A stretch of DNA of 64,000 bases from Dipteris shenzhenensis (lineage: Eukaryota > Polypodiophyta > Polypodiopsida > Gleicheniales), in the NCBI GenBank assembly GCA_047967505.1, contig CM106540.1. The stretch is one strand, 5' to 3'. Shown in pieces: positions 46,475-57,702 of the stretch; the first letter of the stretch is position 1; every line of letters begins with the position of its first letter. The notes beneath the pieces are model-generated. The model was not told the DNA's origin. It was given only the letters and a program-made list of their open reading frames with translations, and ran no database searches. The translations under genes and the position numbers were made by a program.

Positions 46475-46614
46475 CCTAAACCCTAAATCGAAGATCCTAA
46501 ACATTAAACCCTAAACCCTAAATGCTAAACCCTAAATCTTAAAAGTTAAATCTTAAATCCTAAAATATATAATAAGTTTCTTTGTTTAAGATCTAAACCC
46601 TAAACCCTAATTTA
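46475..46614. repeat. Interstitial telomere-like repeats (CCCTAAA)n, degenerate
   Basis: About 12 copies of CCCTAAA or close variants (ATCTTAAA, ATGCTAAA), with two back-to-back perfect pairs near 46512 and 46597. CCCTAAA is the plant-type telomere unit. Confidence 0.85.
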
Positions 46615-46697
46615 ATTGCATAAAATTTATCTACAAGCATTTTTTTGAGGAATTTTCATTTTATGTTGTTAATTTTTTAAAAAAATTCAAAATGTGA

Positions 46698-46771
46698 ACA
46701 ATTGTTCTAAAAAACCTCCATTTTGAGGTACAAAACAATTGTTCTAAAAAACCTCCATTTTGAGGTACAAA
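46698..46771. repeat. Two perfect 37-bp tandem units
   Basis: ACAATTGTTCTAAAAAACCT...GAGGTACAAA occurs twice without a visible difference, so the duplication is recent. Confidence 0.9.
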
Positions 46772-46786
46772 ATGTGAATGGGGTGG

Positions 46787-46888
46787 GCACATGTGGCTCA
46801 TGCCACATGTTGGGGGGGGGGGGGGAACATGTGGCTCACACCACATGTTTGGGACTGGGGGGGCACATATGGCTAAAGCCACATGCTT
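46787..46888. repeat. Three successive palindromes ACATGTGGCT-n-CCACATGT
   Basis: Each unit is a short inverted repeat around CATGTGG/CCACATG, separated by G runs (one of 13 G). The third copy has drifted (ACATATGGCT, AGCCACATGC). Confidence 0.75.
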
Positions 46889-46959
46889 GAAAAAAATTTG
46901 AATTTTTTTTTGGGCATCTTTTGAGTTGTTTTTTGGAAAATTTTATAAAAGATATCAAA

Positions 46960-46960
<1 letters not shown>

Positions 46961-47042
<82 letters not shown>

Positions 47043-47100
47043 TACATATACATATACATATACATATTTATATAAAAATAAATAAATAAATAAATATATA
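46961..47100. repeat. Compound (CA)n-(CATA)n-(AAAT)n microsatellite
   Basis: About 25 CA units, then CATACA and CATATA units, then AAATAAAT. The 135-codon minus-strand frame spanning it is an artefact. Confidence 0.95.
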
Positions 47101-47542
47101 AAACAAAAAGTTCTCTCCTCTACATGCACTTTTTGCTTCCACTTGGATTCCCCAGTGACAATATAGGGGGGCAAGCCCCACCCTTCATCATAAAGTTGGT
47201 TGAAACAAGTTGGCATCCAATTGTAATTAAAAAAGGCATGCACTTAAACGGTGTATTTTTACACCAAGAAGGTGTATATGTACACCATCTCTCCAACAGA
47301 ACAAGTCATCTTGATATTCTTAGGACTTTGGTTCAAAACTATGTGGTATTGACCAAAGTGTAATTATTTGGTTAATCATAGAAGGTATTTTTGTAAGCTT
47401 ATCTAGTATTTGGTAATTTGACAAAATTTGGTGTTTCAAAGTTTGCTAGAAAAACTGCTAATGGTTACTCTATATAAGTGGGTGTGTAAAGTTTCAACCA
47501 ATATTTGTTTTAAAGTATATGGAAAAAAAACCATGGGACTAT

Positions 47543-47620
47543 GATATTCAAAAAAATTGAACTTGTATTTAGTCCAATTTTGGAATTGGACTTTATACAA
47601 GTCCACTTTTTTTGAATATC
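47543..47620. repeat. 78-bp near-perfect hairpin
   Basis: The arms GATATTCAAAAAAATTGAAC... and ...GTCCACTTTTTTTGAATATC pair over about 39 positions with around five mismatches and almost no loop. It is flanked by ordinary AT-rich sequence and no gene. It could be a tiny MITE, an inverted duplication or a small-RNA precursor. Confidence 0.8.
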
Positions 47621-48202
47621 TGTGCTATGATTTTTCTTGAACTCACTAATGGTGGCTTGCTTAGTTCGATTAGTGTTGAAAATCGATGTATATTTTATTC
47701 TATCTTTTTAAAATGTAATTGATGTTTATAGCCCTTTTTTGTCAAAGGTTCTTTCTACCATAGTCTCTTTTCTTATTGGCAGCCCTCTAATGGAAGTCTT
47801 CTTTGCTTATATCTCCTGTCTCTCATAATATTGCATGGAGTATGATAAAGTGTTAAAACCTTCTTTTGAAGATTGGTCATTTGCCTTACAATGTAAAGTT
47901 TACTTAGATTCATTTGATTATGCCTACACTCTAATAATGAGGCCTTTACAATGAGTCAGGCCTTTCTCACGTGTACAAGCTAGCTTTTCGAGTGAGTTTG
48001 CTACCTTTGCTTTCGGGTTTGCATGCGAACCCTTGAGTTTCCTTGAATCTCTTGTATTTGCTTTCATACTAACATATGTGAAGTTGCCTTCCTAGAGGAG
48101 TTGTTAGAAGGAACCACAATGATGGCTTTGCCATGTTCAGACCTTGGCTTGTTGATCAAGCCTCTTGTGGTTCCTACTAAAGTCCCAAGTCTCCTTTTAA
48201 GG

Positions 48203-48236
<34 letters not shown>

Positions 48237-48239
48237 CAA
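47621..48239. other. No gene identified; (CT)n at 48203-48228
   Basis: AT-rich and without open frames of note. Confidence 0.4.
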
Positions 48240-48299
48240 GAAGTCATCCATGAGGGACTACACAAATGTAATGCATCTCCATTGACACTGCATCTGGTT

Positions 48300-49020
48300 T
48301 CTAAAGTGCAGGAAATGGTTACCACTCAAGTGAAATCAATGAAGCAAGAGATGATTGCTGATGTAATTAGCAAAGTGAATAAAGTTGATCTTTATGTGGA
48401 AATGAAAGAGCGAGAATCTAGAATGCATAATAGAATGATCTTACACATTGGGGTTTGAAAGATGGGTGCCTTCATGATGATGAGGAGAAAGATATAGTTG
48501 ATATAATCATATGTCTTAAGAAAGAAATACCACAAGTTGAATGGCACGAGAATGATAATGGCACACAAATACAAGTCTACTTTAGAGGGAGGGCAGCAAG
48601 AGTTAAGATCCTGATAGAAAAACATAAGCTGAGGGGCACAAAGATTTGGATATCTGAGGAGCTCAATCATACATAGCTCAAACAAAGAAATAGTGAACTT
48701 GCCACTGTAAAGAAAGCACACAAAGGAGGCAAATGGGTGGTTTATTGAGATGGGCAAGCAATGATTAGGGACTTCAAATTGAAACCCAAAAACTCTTAGT
48801 CTTAAACTGATGTTATAAAGGCCACCTTATGATAGTATTAGAATGTAGTTATGTTCTATAATAAATCGGGAGGAGCCGAGCTTGCCAGCTTGGTGCACTC
48901 CCCCAATTCTTTGGGTACCCAGATGTAGTTAGTCACTTTTTGGGGTTGTATTTTGTCTCATAGACCCATGAGGTCTTCTACACACACGTTAATAGAACTC
49001 TCTCTCTCTCTCTCTCTCTC
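48300..49020 (+). mobile_element. LINE ORF1-like remnant with 3' end
   Basis: The plus strand gives DIVDIIICLKKEIPQVEWHE, then RVKILIEKHKLRGTKIWISE, then AHKGGKWVVY with a stop and DGQAMIRDFKLK. This is the C-terminal layout of LINE ORF1-type RNA-binding proteins. The 3' end (48950-49020) has GTCTCATAGACC, a stem GACC-CATGA-GGTC and a tail AATAGAA(CT)n, like the LINE end at 19330-19388. The middle of the LINE is missing. Confidence 0.55.
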
Positions 49021-49273
49021 ATATTCATCCCCTCCTTGTCTCTACCATAAATCTATCTCGACCTTGCTCTCTCACCATTTGCTCAAGCAAGCCTGTGTCA
49101 CATTGTATTTCATTGCCTCCATATAGCTGTCTCCACTAGCTTTGCTATTCAAAATTTGGGAGCAATTATTGATTTGTGATTTTCCCTTGCCCATCCTCTT
49201 TGAATCTATGCATCTTACATTCCCTTTGACTTTAGAATGAGAACTTGATGAATTATTGGACATGAAGTACAAG

Positions 49274-49354
49274 CATTATATAGATTCTATATGTTGAATG
49301 TTATTCATCAAACATTATATAGATCCTATATATGTTGAATGTTCTTCATCAAAC
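49274..49354. repeat. Tandem duplication of about 40 bp
   Basis: CATTATATAGATYCTATATRTGTTGAATGTT-TTCATCAAA occurs twice with two or three differences. Confidence 0.85.
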
Positions 49355-49751
49355 ATTTACTTGGATAAATCCATATAGTTTTTAAAAGGAAGGCCTTAAG
49401 TCCCACAAGTAGGGTGAATGGAGGTTACCAAGCATTGGTGCTATGCAGGAGAAGTAGAGTTACTTTTTGAGATCTTTGAATGTAGATGTAATAAAGGCAT
49501 GCTTGTAGCATAAATACTATCATCATGTGAGGGAAGCACACATATCACATGGATTACATAAATCCCATCATATAAGAGGAATTTATTTGTAAAATGAGAT
49601 GGTACCTAGGTAGACACAAACATTAGTGGCTTCCATTCAAACCTGCTCATTCATTGGGGATGTGAGAGTGGCCGTGACAAATTTTAGATGGACATGATAT
49701 AATTGTCAATTTCCTCTCATAGTAGGGTTACATAAACACTATTTGCCCAAA

Positions 49752-49885
49752 AACTCCTTTGAGCTATTAAATAGTGTTGCACAAGCCAATATTGATAACC
49801 ACTAGGTTGCTTTCACATAACATATAACATCATGCTACTTTTTAATGTGTTTCTTAGGGTGTATTAGTGCATGTTAACAAAACTG

Positions 49886-49956
<71 letters not shown>

Positions 49957-50090
49957 CAAAAAGCTACTTTGAGCCATTAAATGGTGTTGGACAAGCTAGT
50001 AGCGATAACCACTAGGTTGCTTTCGCATCAGATATCACATTATGCTACTTTTTAAAGATGTTCCTTAGGTTGTATTAGTGGATTTTGACA
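49752..50090. repeat. Duplicated 130-bp segment separated by (CT)n(CA)n
   Basis: Copies at about 49752-49885 and 49960-50095 share GATAACCACTAGGTTGCTTTC and ATGCTACTTTTTAA. A compound microsatellite (CT 49886-49910, CA 49911-49955) lies between. Confidence 0.85.
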
Positions 50091-50351
50091 AATCCTCATG
50101 CTGTGCAACCAAACCTCTTGATTTTATGCCTTTGGTACACATGGCTCAATTTATGACACTTAATGAAACCTTCTTGGCTCCATAGGAAGATAAAAAGAGG
50201 AGAAAAGGTCAAGGTTGTGATTGAATAAGATAAACAAGGATAGAATATGAATCACTTCATCCCATGTTGATGGTAAGGCAAGGACATCATTGGGGATTGA
50301 TAAACCTCTAAAAAAGTTGCGTGCCATATTCTGTTTCCATTGGAGATTTAC

Positions 50352-51562
50352 GAGACTATAAAAGTTGCATAACTTTTGCTAACCCTGTGGCAACAAGGGC
50401 CAGAAGTGCAGTCTAGAGCAACAACGATGAGATCATTATGTGTGTAGAGTAGCGGCAAAGCTCCGCTTGTAATGTGTTGAGCTTGAAAGATGGTATGATG
50501 AATATTAATGGATGGGGATAGCCAAAATCCTCTCTAGAAAAGAACCATCATACTTGCAAAATCAAGATCTAGAGAGAGAGAGACTAAATCTACAGAGAGA
50601 AAGACTAAAAGCCTACACTTTTTGAGGTCCCCCCACTTTGTGTAGAGACCCAAAAGGTCCCCCCACTTTGTGTAGAGTCTCAAAGGTCCCCCCACTTTGT
50701 GTAGATACCCAAAAGGTCCCTCCAAAAAGGGGAGGGACTCTTGTCCAAAAGATCTCTTGCAAAAGAGGTCCTACCAATGGAGGTACCTATGGATTGTGTA
50801 GAGACCAACATGTATAAATATCTCTCAATGGAATGAAGCTCTCACTCTTTGGGGTTAAGTGTTCAAGCTTACTATAGTGTTCATGTGATTGATCTCCATT
50901 GCTCCATGCTCTCTTGCACTATCATGTTCTAGCATGCCCTTACCCTTGCACTCCCTACCCTTGTACTCCCTTCTCCTCGTCCCTCGTCCCTCCTCCTCCT
51001 CCTCCTCCTTCCTCCTCCCTCCTCCTCCTCCTCCTCCTCCCCCTTTCTCCTCTCTCATCCCTCCTCCCCTCCCTCCTCCCTCCCTCGTCCTTGTTCTCGT
51101 CCTCATCCTTGTCCTTGTCCTCATCCTCCTCCTCCTCCTCCTCCTCCTCCTCCTCCTCCCTCCTCTGTTGTCCCTCCTCCTCGTCCCTTACCCCTCGAAG
51201 TCACGAAGGAGACTAGCTCTCCACTCCTCAACCCTGACCTCTTCCTAAACCCTGCAACCCTATCTGAACCTTGGAACTTCTAGATAGCTCTCTCAACCAT
51301 ATCCTCGTTTGAACCCTGCAACCTCCATCTAAACCCTTAAACTCCTGTGGAGGCCAAAGCCTCCATTGATCATTGTGATCAAGCACTCTTTCTCACCCAC
51401 ACGCATGTGAGATCTGCTTTCCACGCTTTAGCCTACATATCTCACCGGAATATGACTCGAGGACCTACACTACACTTGTGTACACCAATGCTACAATGAG
51501 CAACGACGACTGTAGGTGAGCAACAACCTTGGAACCTGCACTTGGGAGAGACAATGACAACA
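50352..51562 (+). repeat. LTR-like repeat with TATA box (blocks A and B)
   Basis: Block A (50352-50720) contains three copies of GTCCCCCCACTTTGTGTAGA. TATAAATA lies at 50813-50820. A (TCC)n tract is at 50988-51180, and block B (51185-51480) follows. The segment ends ...GACAATGACAACA directly before TTTGGTGTCGCTTCCGGGGA, which resembles a tRNA-Asp-type primer site (TGGCGCCGTTGCCGGGG). This is the layout of an LTR of roughly 1.2 kb. The left edge is not defined and no gag/pol follows. Confidence 0.55.
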
Positions 51563-51565
51563 TTT

Positions 51566-51583
51566 TGGTGTCGCTTCCGGGGA
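51566..51583 (+). promoter_or_regulatory. Candidate primer-binding site after the LTR-like repeat
   Basis: TGGTGTCGCTTCCGGGGA resembles the tRNA-Asp-type primer site used by many plant Ty3 elements, with several mismatches. Confidence 0.45.
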
Positions 51584-51751
51584 GGTTAGTCCTTGAAGCA
51601 AAAGCGGAGCACGTGTTTGCATGGGTGAAAAAGACCCCCCTTTGACAAACCATTCAAGACACATCCCTCATGGCAAAGGAGTGAAAAAATGCTTCCAATT
51701 TGTGCAAAAGGATGAGATTTACATCCTCAAGAATGTTGACATACATAAGCA

Positions 51752-51930
51752 CATTAATACTCTAATCACAAAAACTTAACCCTTAAACCCCCCACATCCT
51801 ATAAAAGCATATTAATTCTCTAATCACAAAAACTTAACCCTCAAACCCCCCACATCCTATAAAAGCAACACCCATTCAACCCTTATAACCCCCACTTAAC
51901 CCTTAAACCCCCCACACCCTATAAAAGCAA
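51752..51930. repeat. Three tandem units each containing CCTATAAAAGC
   Basis: Units share CTTAACCCTTAAACCCCCCAC followed by TATAAAAGC. Two are 57-59 bp and the third is partial and offset. Each carries a TATA-box-like word, in a C-rich context. A run of C follows. Confidence 0.8.
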
Positions 51931-53249
51931 CCCCCCCCCCCCCCACTTCTTTCCCCTCACTTTTCCAAGCCACTCCCATCTCTCCTTCAAATTCCATCAA
52001 GCCTCCATATTTTCTGTCTACCTCCATTTTTCACCCCCAAACTTCAGTCCACCATCACCAGCACTAGTTTTTTCATCAACCTCCCCCCTCGACCACCACT
52101 TTTTTTGTCAAGCTGCCCCCTTCCATCTCCACCACCTCTATCTCCACCTCCCATCATCCCCCTCTCCCACCACCTCCACTTTTTCTGTCATTTATCCCCT
52201 CCACTCCCATCATCCCCCTCTCCCACCACCTCCACTTTTTCCATCCATCCTCCATCTCCACTACTCAAGGTAATCATCCTTTCTCCCGAGACAATTGAAA
52301 GAATTAAAAAACAAAGGAACTACCTTAACAACAAAATCAAGAAATAATTAAAAAGAAAAGGAGGGGGCTTAGAGATAAAGGGGCAAAAACTTAGTGAGGA
52401 CCTAAGAACAAATTAAAGAAAAATGAAACAAAGGGGGAAATAAAGCGACACAGAGAGTATGTAAAACAAACTTCACATGGTAGTCAATAGAAGCACCCAT
52501 AGAGTGAACATGGAGAAAGAAATAGTAAAGAAGCAAGCACATGATGACCAAAGTCCGCATGAACTTAAATAGGGTGACAACGAAGCCCAGGCAATCCAAA
52601 GCAAGAGGAGAGGCCTCAACGAAACAAGCAGCAAAATGAGTAGGAGGGTGAGACATGAACCCAATCGAGCTTGGAATACATAAAGCCAAAGTTAATGGGT
52701 GGCAAGCTTCATGCAAGGAGAGCGTTGTTTGGTTGGTAAGAAGAGCAGTGGCTACAAAGGCTCGGAACTAGTACTATGAAAAAACATTATAGGCCAAAGA
52801 AAATTCCAAAACTTGAGTGCTATAACACGCACAAGCTTCGTAGGTTAGCAAAGGAGCCGAGTGATCATGGAAGTTCCTTTAAATAGAGGAAGAGGCAAAA
52901 GATCGGGCTGGGCTTGAAGGCACCAAGAAGGGAGAGAAGCTATGAAGGTACCTAGTCAAAGGTTAGAGCGTATATGAGGGGAAGAGTGAGGTGAGCACTT
53001 GAAGTGCTGCCAATAAGCTTGGGAAAGGAAGAGAGTTGTGAGTGCACAAAGGTCATCAAAAGAGTAGAGTGATAATGTCACGAATAGTGTAAAAGGAGTC
53101 AAGACATGAAGGAGGCAAAAGCAAGAAGTCTTGAGGGTAAGAGTGGGCGTAAACAGGTAAGCATATATAGAGCTTGAGGTGAAAGAAAATGGTCATAGAA
53201 GCATGCCAACCCGCTGCCATTCATGTAAGGGAGAGCAGTGGATAGTGGA
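51931..53249. other. No gene; duplicated Pro-rich stretch and AG-rich sequence
   Basis: 52140-52250 has two near-copies of CATCATCCCCCTCTCCCACC plus ACCTCCACTTTTT. From 52300 the sequence is A/G-rich with no motif. Confidence 0.4.
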
Positions 53250-53425
53250 AGGGGGGGGTAAGGTTGGGGTAAGGGGGGTTTTAAGTGTGTGTGTGTTAAG
53301 GAGGGAGTAGTTAAGGGGGGTTTGGTAAAGGGGGGGTTGGTAACAGGGAGGGGTTTTGGTAAGGGGGGTTGTTAGGTAGGGGGCTTGGCAAAAGGGGGGT
53401 TTTGGTTTAGGTTGTCAGTATAAGG
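53250..53425. repeat. G-rich GGTAAGGGGGGTTTT degenerate array
   Basis: About ten G runs of 4-8 separated by GTTAAG, TTTGGTA and similar words, reminiscent of a decayed telomere-like or quadruplex-forming array on the plus strand. Confidence 0.65.
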
Positions 53426-53454
53426 TAGGGTTTTGTGTCACAGAACCATCTGCA

Positions 53455-56404
53455 TTGTGCTTCACGTTATAAACCCACTGCAGCCAATTGCATTCTTGTC
53501 TTTAGGCAAAGGCACCAATTCCCATGTAGCATTTGCTTCCAAGGCATCCATTTCTTCATCCATGGCTTTCTCTGATTTTTCTTTTCCCATGGCTTGCTCA
53601 AAAGAAGTGGGTTCTGGTTCATGTATCACTTTGACCATATAGCCATAGTGAATGGCTGTAAATCCGTCATATTTCAGCCTATCCACAGGATACCTAGCTT
53701 TGGTAGACCTGCATAAAATAGGCTCACTACCAAGTGCTCTCAAAACATCCCTTGTCTTCCTTACTCCAGGTGTAACAATAGAAGGAATACCCAACTCATC
53801 ATCAAGGCTCTATCCTGAGCCACTAGATTCACCATCCACATAAGAGTGACTTGCATTCACATCAACCATGGGCTGATCTACTTTCTCTTTTCCCTTTCGT
53901 GATACTTGCATATACCACTATTAGCATTGCTTTGACGAGATCCTCCTGATCTCAATCTGCCTATCCATGGCAAAGTATGTGAACCACTGCTAGAGGACAC
54001 TACAGGTCCACTAATATTTTGTGATTGCTGCTATGAATTCTGTGCAACATTACCATTTTGTGCATCTACAACATCAATCACATTTATTGGTTTATATCAG
54101 CTGCTCATCTCATAAAAAACAACATCTCTGCTCACCATAAAGTTACGAGTAGAAGGGATATAGCATCTATACCCTTTCTGCTGCAGAGAATAACCAATAA
54201 AGATGCACTTCTCAGCTTTTGGATCCAACTTGGATCTCAACTCATGTGGCACATGAACATAGGCAATGTAGCCAAAATCTTTCAAATGAGAAATATCTGG
54301 TTTCCTACCAGTATACCTCTCCTCTGGCATCATGCCATGTATTGCTGCAGTGGGAGTCCTGTTCATTATGTAGACTGCTGTAGCAACTGCTTCAACCCAA
54401 TAATAATCTGGCAAGACTTTTTGATTGAGCATGGCACGAGATACCTCTCCAATATGCTTGTTTTTCCTTTCTGCAAGTCCATTTTGCTGTGGGGTATGAG
54501 TGCATGAATATTGCTGCCTTATGCCATGCTCCTGCAGGACCTTGCAAACTCATTTGAGAGGTACTCTCCCCCTCCATCTGACCTTAGACATTTTATTTGC
54601 AAGCCTGTTTCTTTTTCAACCATAGCCTGAAAAGCTTTGAAATTCCCAAACGCTTCACTTTTCTTTTTCATAAAATACACCCAAACTTTTCTGCTATAGT
54701 CATCAATAAAAGTGACAAAATAATGACAGCCTCCAATAGATGCAGCTTTAGTAGTCCACACATCAGAGTGGATTAATTCCAATGGCCTCTTACTCTCTTG
54801 AACATGTCTAAGAAATGGTTTCCTTGCCTGTTTTCCAAATTGTCAGGCTTCACATACCTTATGCATTTCTACAACCTTGAACTTAGGCAATCCTGTAACA
54901 ATATTTTGGGCATGCATTAATTTAAGTCGCTGTACATTAACATGACCAATGCATTTATGCCAGATATCAATATCTGCAACTACATCGGTCCCATGTGCAA
55001 ACATTGCTACACTTAATTCAGGCATGTCCACATCCAATGTAAACATCCTGCCCTTCTTCTTCCCTTTTGCTATCAAACGACCTTTATTTTTTATATCCTC
55101 AACAAAGCATCCATGAGGATTAAATCTGACCTGCATGCCCTGCTCAACCATTTGACGTACAGAAACCAGGTTCTTGGTGATATTTGGGACATGAAATACA
55201 TCAGACAGGTATTTCTTTTTCCCATCTTGCATAGACAAAGGAATTTTACCAATCTGCACAATAGGATGTGTAGTATCATCACCAATCTCCACAAATCCTG
55301 GTCTTTCCATTTTCCTTGCATCCTGCATCCATTCTGCATGACCTATCATGTGGTTTGATGCACCTGAGTCAACATACCACACATCATTGCTTTCTTCTGC
55401 ACTTGTCACAGAATTGGTCATGTGTTGCACCATAAACAAATGCTCATTTCTGTCATCAACTTGTCTACTAGAGGATGCATAATTGCCTTACTGCAATTTT
55501 CCAGTCATGATGTCATTCTGCTTTTTATAGCAGTCTTTAACCATTTGACCCATTTTACCACAATAGTAGCATTCAACATTGCTGTTTGCATTTTGGCCTC
55601 TTTGCCATCCACCACAACCTCTTTAGCTCCCCTTGCCTCTAAAGTTACCACGTCCTCCTCCATAGGATTGGTTTTCTTGAATTTGTTGCATATTCTAATT
55701 TCTACCATGGCCTCCAAATCGGCTTGCTCTAGCTTTGCGTCTACCTCTTCCAGCATTTGAGTAGAAGACAACTTCTTTTGAAGTTCCTCCTGAAGAAGAT
55801 GCACCACCATTTCTCTGCTCTTCAACTCCTCAAAATCAAGAAATTTTTCACGGACGGCAATGGATGTTTGGAATTGTGCATAATCCTTTCCTAGACCATT
55901 CAAGGTCACAGAAACTAAATCAACATCTTCCACTGGCGACCCAATGGAAGCAAGTGCATCTGCAATCTTCTTCACCTTCATGTGGTAGTCATTGATGCTC
56001 ATATATTCTCTCTGCACATTATGCAATTCCTGCTTGAGCTGCATTTTTCTGGCTTGTGTATTTGTGCTATACATTTTTGTCAAAGTATCCCACGCCTCCT
56101 TCGGCGTGCTTGCATCTTGAATATGCACAATCATAGCATCTGAAATACTAATAGACAGTCAGTACATAACTTTTCTAGCTCTCTCATGCCATCCTTTAAA
56201 TGCCCACAACTCCTATTGATTGGGAACATTAGGAATAACTGGTTCTTGTTTAGCTCTAGTAATGAACTCCCAATAGCCTTTTCCCTTAAGGAAATTTGTC
56301 ATTCTAAACTTCCATGCTTGGAAGTTGTTCTTGTCAAGCTTTTCATTGACTATCTGTGAAAGAGCATCAGATGCCATTACAGAACACTGCAAAAATATTG
56401 TCAT
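53455..56404 (-). pseudogene. Copia gag-protease-integrase-partial reverse transcriptase
   Basis: On the minus strand, in order: gag start MASDALSQIVNEKLDKNNFQ and WKFRMTNFLKGKGYWEFI (56374-56216), UBN2-type gag (DASTPKEAWDTLTKMYST, then YMSINDYHMKVKKIADALAS), protease VDSGASNHMI, GAG-pre-integrase ending near CEA, integrase core HSDVWT, FVTFIDDYSRKVWVYFMKKK and CLRSDGGGEYLSNEF, integrase C-terminus (HGMMPEERYTGRKPDISHLK) and the start of reverse transcriptase (WELVPLPKDKNAIGC). Stops and frameshifts separate at least six blocks. Reverse transcriptase is cut off at 53455. No LTR was identified. Confidence 0.88.
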
Positions 56405-57082
56405 TGTAAAAAATACAACTTCTGCCTCACAAGGGCAAATCTACAAAATTAACGAAAGTGGTATTTAACCACACAGTCACTTCCTACAATAGGTGAGGGA
56501 TCTTCTCTTAATGTTAGATGGAAGCTCGGTTAAACAAGTCTCGGAGAAGATGTAGATTCTTTTGCATGGCTTATAATTCAGAAAGCAGTTTGGACTAACG
56601 CTAGAGGACTCGGAATAGGGAAGGGAAATGGAAAGTATAACAAATTTCTTTTTGTTGCTTTTCCTCATGCCAGAAGAGTTTGGAAATTCATACAGATAGA
56701 GTGTGGAGAACCCATTAATTGGAAAGCTATTTTGCTAGGAGATGCTTGCAAAATAAGGCATGAGCCTTGGTTCTAGATAAGGGCACATGCCTTGTTTGCT
56801 TCATGGTGGGACATGAAAAAAGGAGACTTGATTTTCAGATAAGTGCTTATAACTTGGAACACTCTAGCTATGAATCTATTTCTATATGTGATGATTTTAC
56901 ATCAACAGGCAATAAGAATGGTTTTGTCACTCCCAATATCTCTGTGCACAGGCATACGATGCAATTTTTGCGACAACTTTTCACCGACCTGCAGAACAGT
57001 GGTCGCACAAAAAAATAAGGCACTTGTTTGAGTGCCTGTGGAAAACTTTTGCCACCAAAATGGGCCCTGAAATGGCCTCGAA
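56405..57082. other. No gene identified
   Basis: Short frames only, no motif. It may be the lost 5' LTR or leader of the Copia element, but no primer site is visible. Confidence 0.35.
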
Positions 57083-57084
57083 TC

Positions 57085-57578
57085 AAAAAAATAATGTCAC
57101 CAAACTTGGGGATGTTGGCCTTTGAACTGAAAAGACGTCTTGAATAGAGCAGAGAACTTCTTGCACGACTCCCACAAGTTGAGTTGGGCTGCTATTGGTG
57201 TCGCAAAAATGGCTTGGTCTATTGGAGGTCACTTGGTTTGCTAGAGGTAGAAGCTCGATACGATGAGCTAAGGAGAAAGCTAGGCGGAGGGATCTAAGGG
57301 GATATTGGGGAGTGGGAGAGTAGAAGTGCATCGTGGAAAGAGGGAGTGGGAACCAAAGAGCGCATTCCGTTGATTTGAAAGGGAAGCCTCTCATTTTATA
57401 GAAAGAGAGAGAGAGTGGCATAATCAAAGACACCGCTCCTACATAAAAAAAGATAACTCCTAAAACAGTGGCACCTCCTCAAGAGGCAAATTTGTACTAC
57501 ATCGAAAACCTTGTACTGCATCATCACCTGTGTCATGGTCCATACACCTCATAGCACTAAGTGTGCTTCACACACACA

Positions 57579-57657
<79 letters not shown>

Positions 57658-57702
57658 ACATGATTATATTGCTATCAGAGCAAGCCCACACAATTCCCAA
57701 CA
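57085..57702 (-). repeat. 3' LTR of a second Copia element, containing (CA)n
   Basis: The minus strand starts TGTTGGGAATTGTGTGGGCT at 57702, right after a purine tract (CCTTGAGGGGGGGTA). A 90-bp (CA)n tract (57569-57660, plus reading) lies within it, and TCTATAAAATGAGAGG (about 57402-57387) is a TATA box on the minus strand. The low-coordinate end is uncertain. Confidence 0.6.

Noticed and set aside
46836-47243. 135-codon minus frame with poly-Val-Cys
   Set aside because: It is the translation of the (CA)n tract, with no conserved sequence.
50855-51248. Frames of 89-119 codons rich in Arg/Glu or Ser/Leu/Pro
   Set aside because: They come from the (TCC)n tract within the LTR-like repeat.
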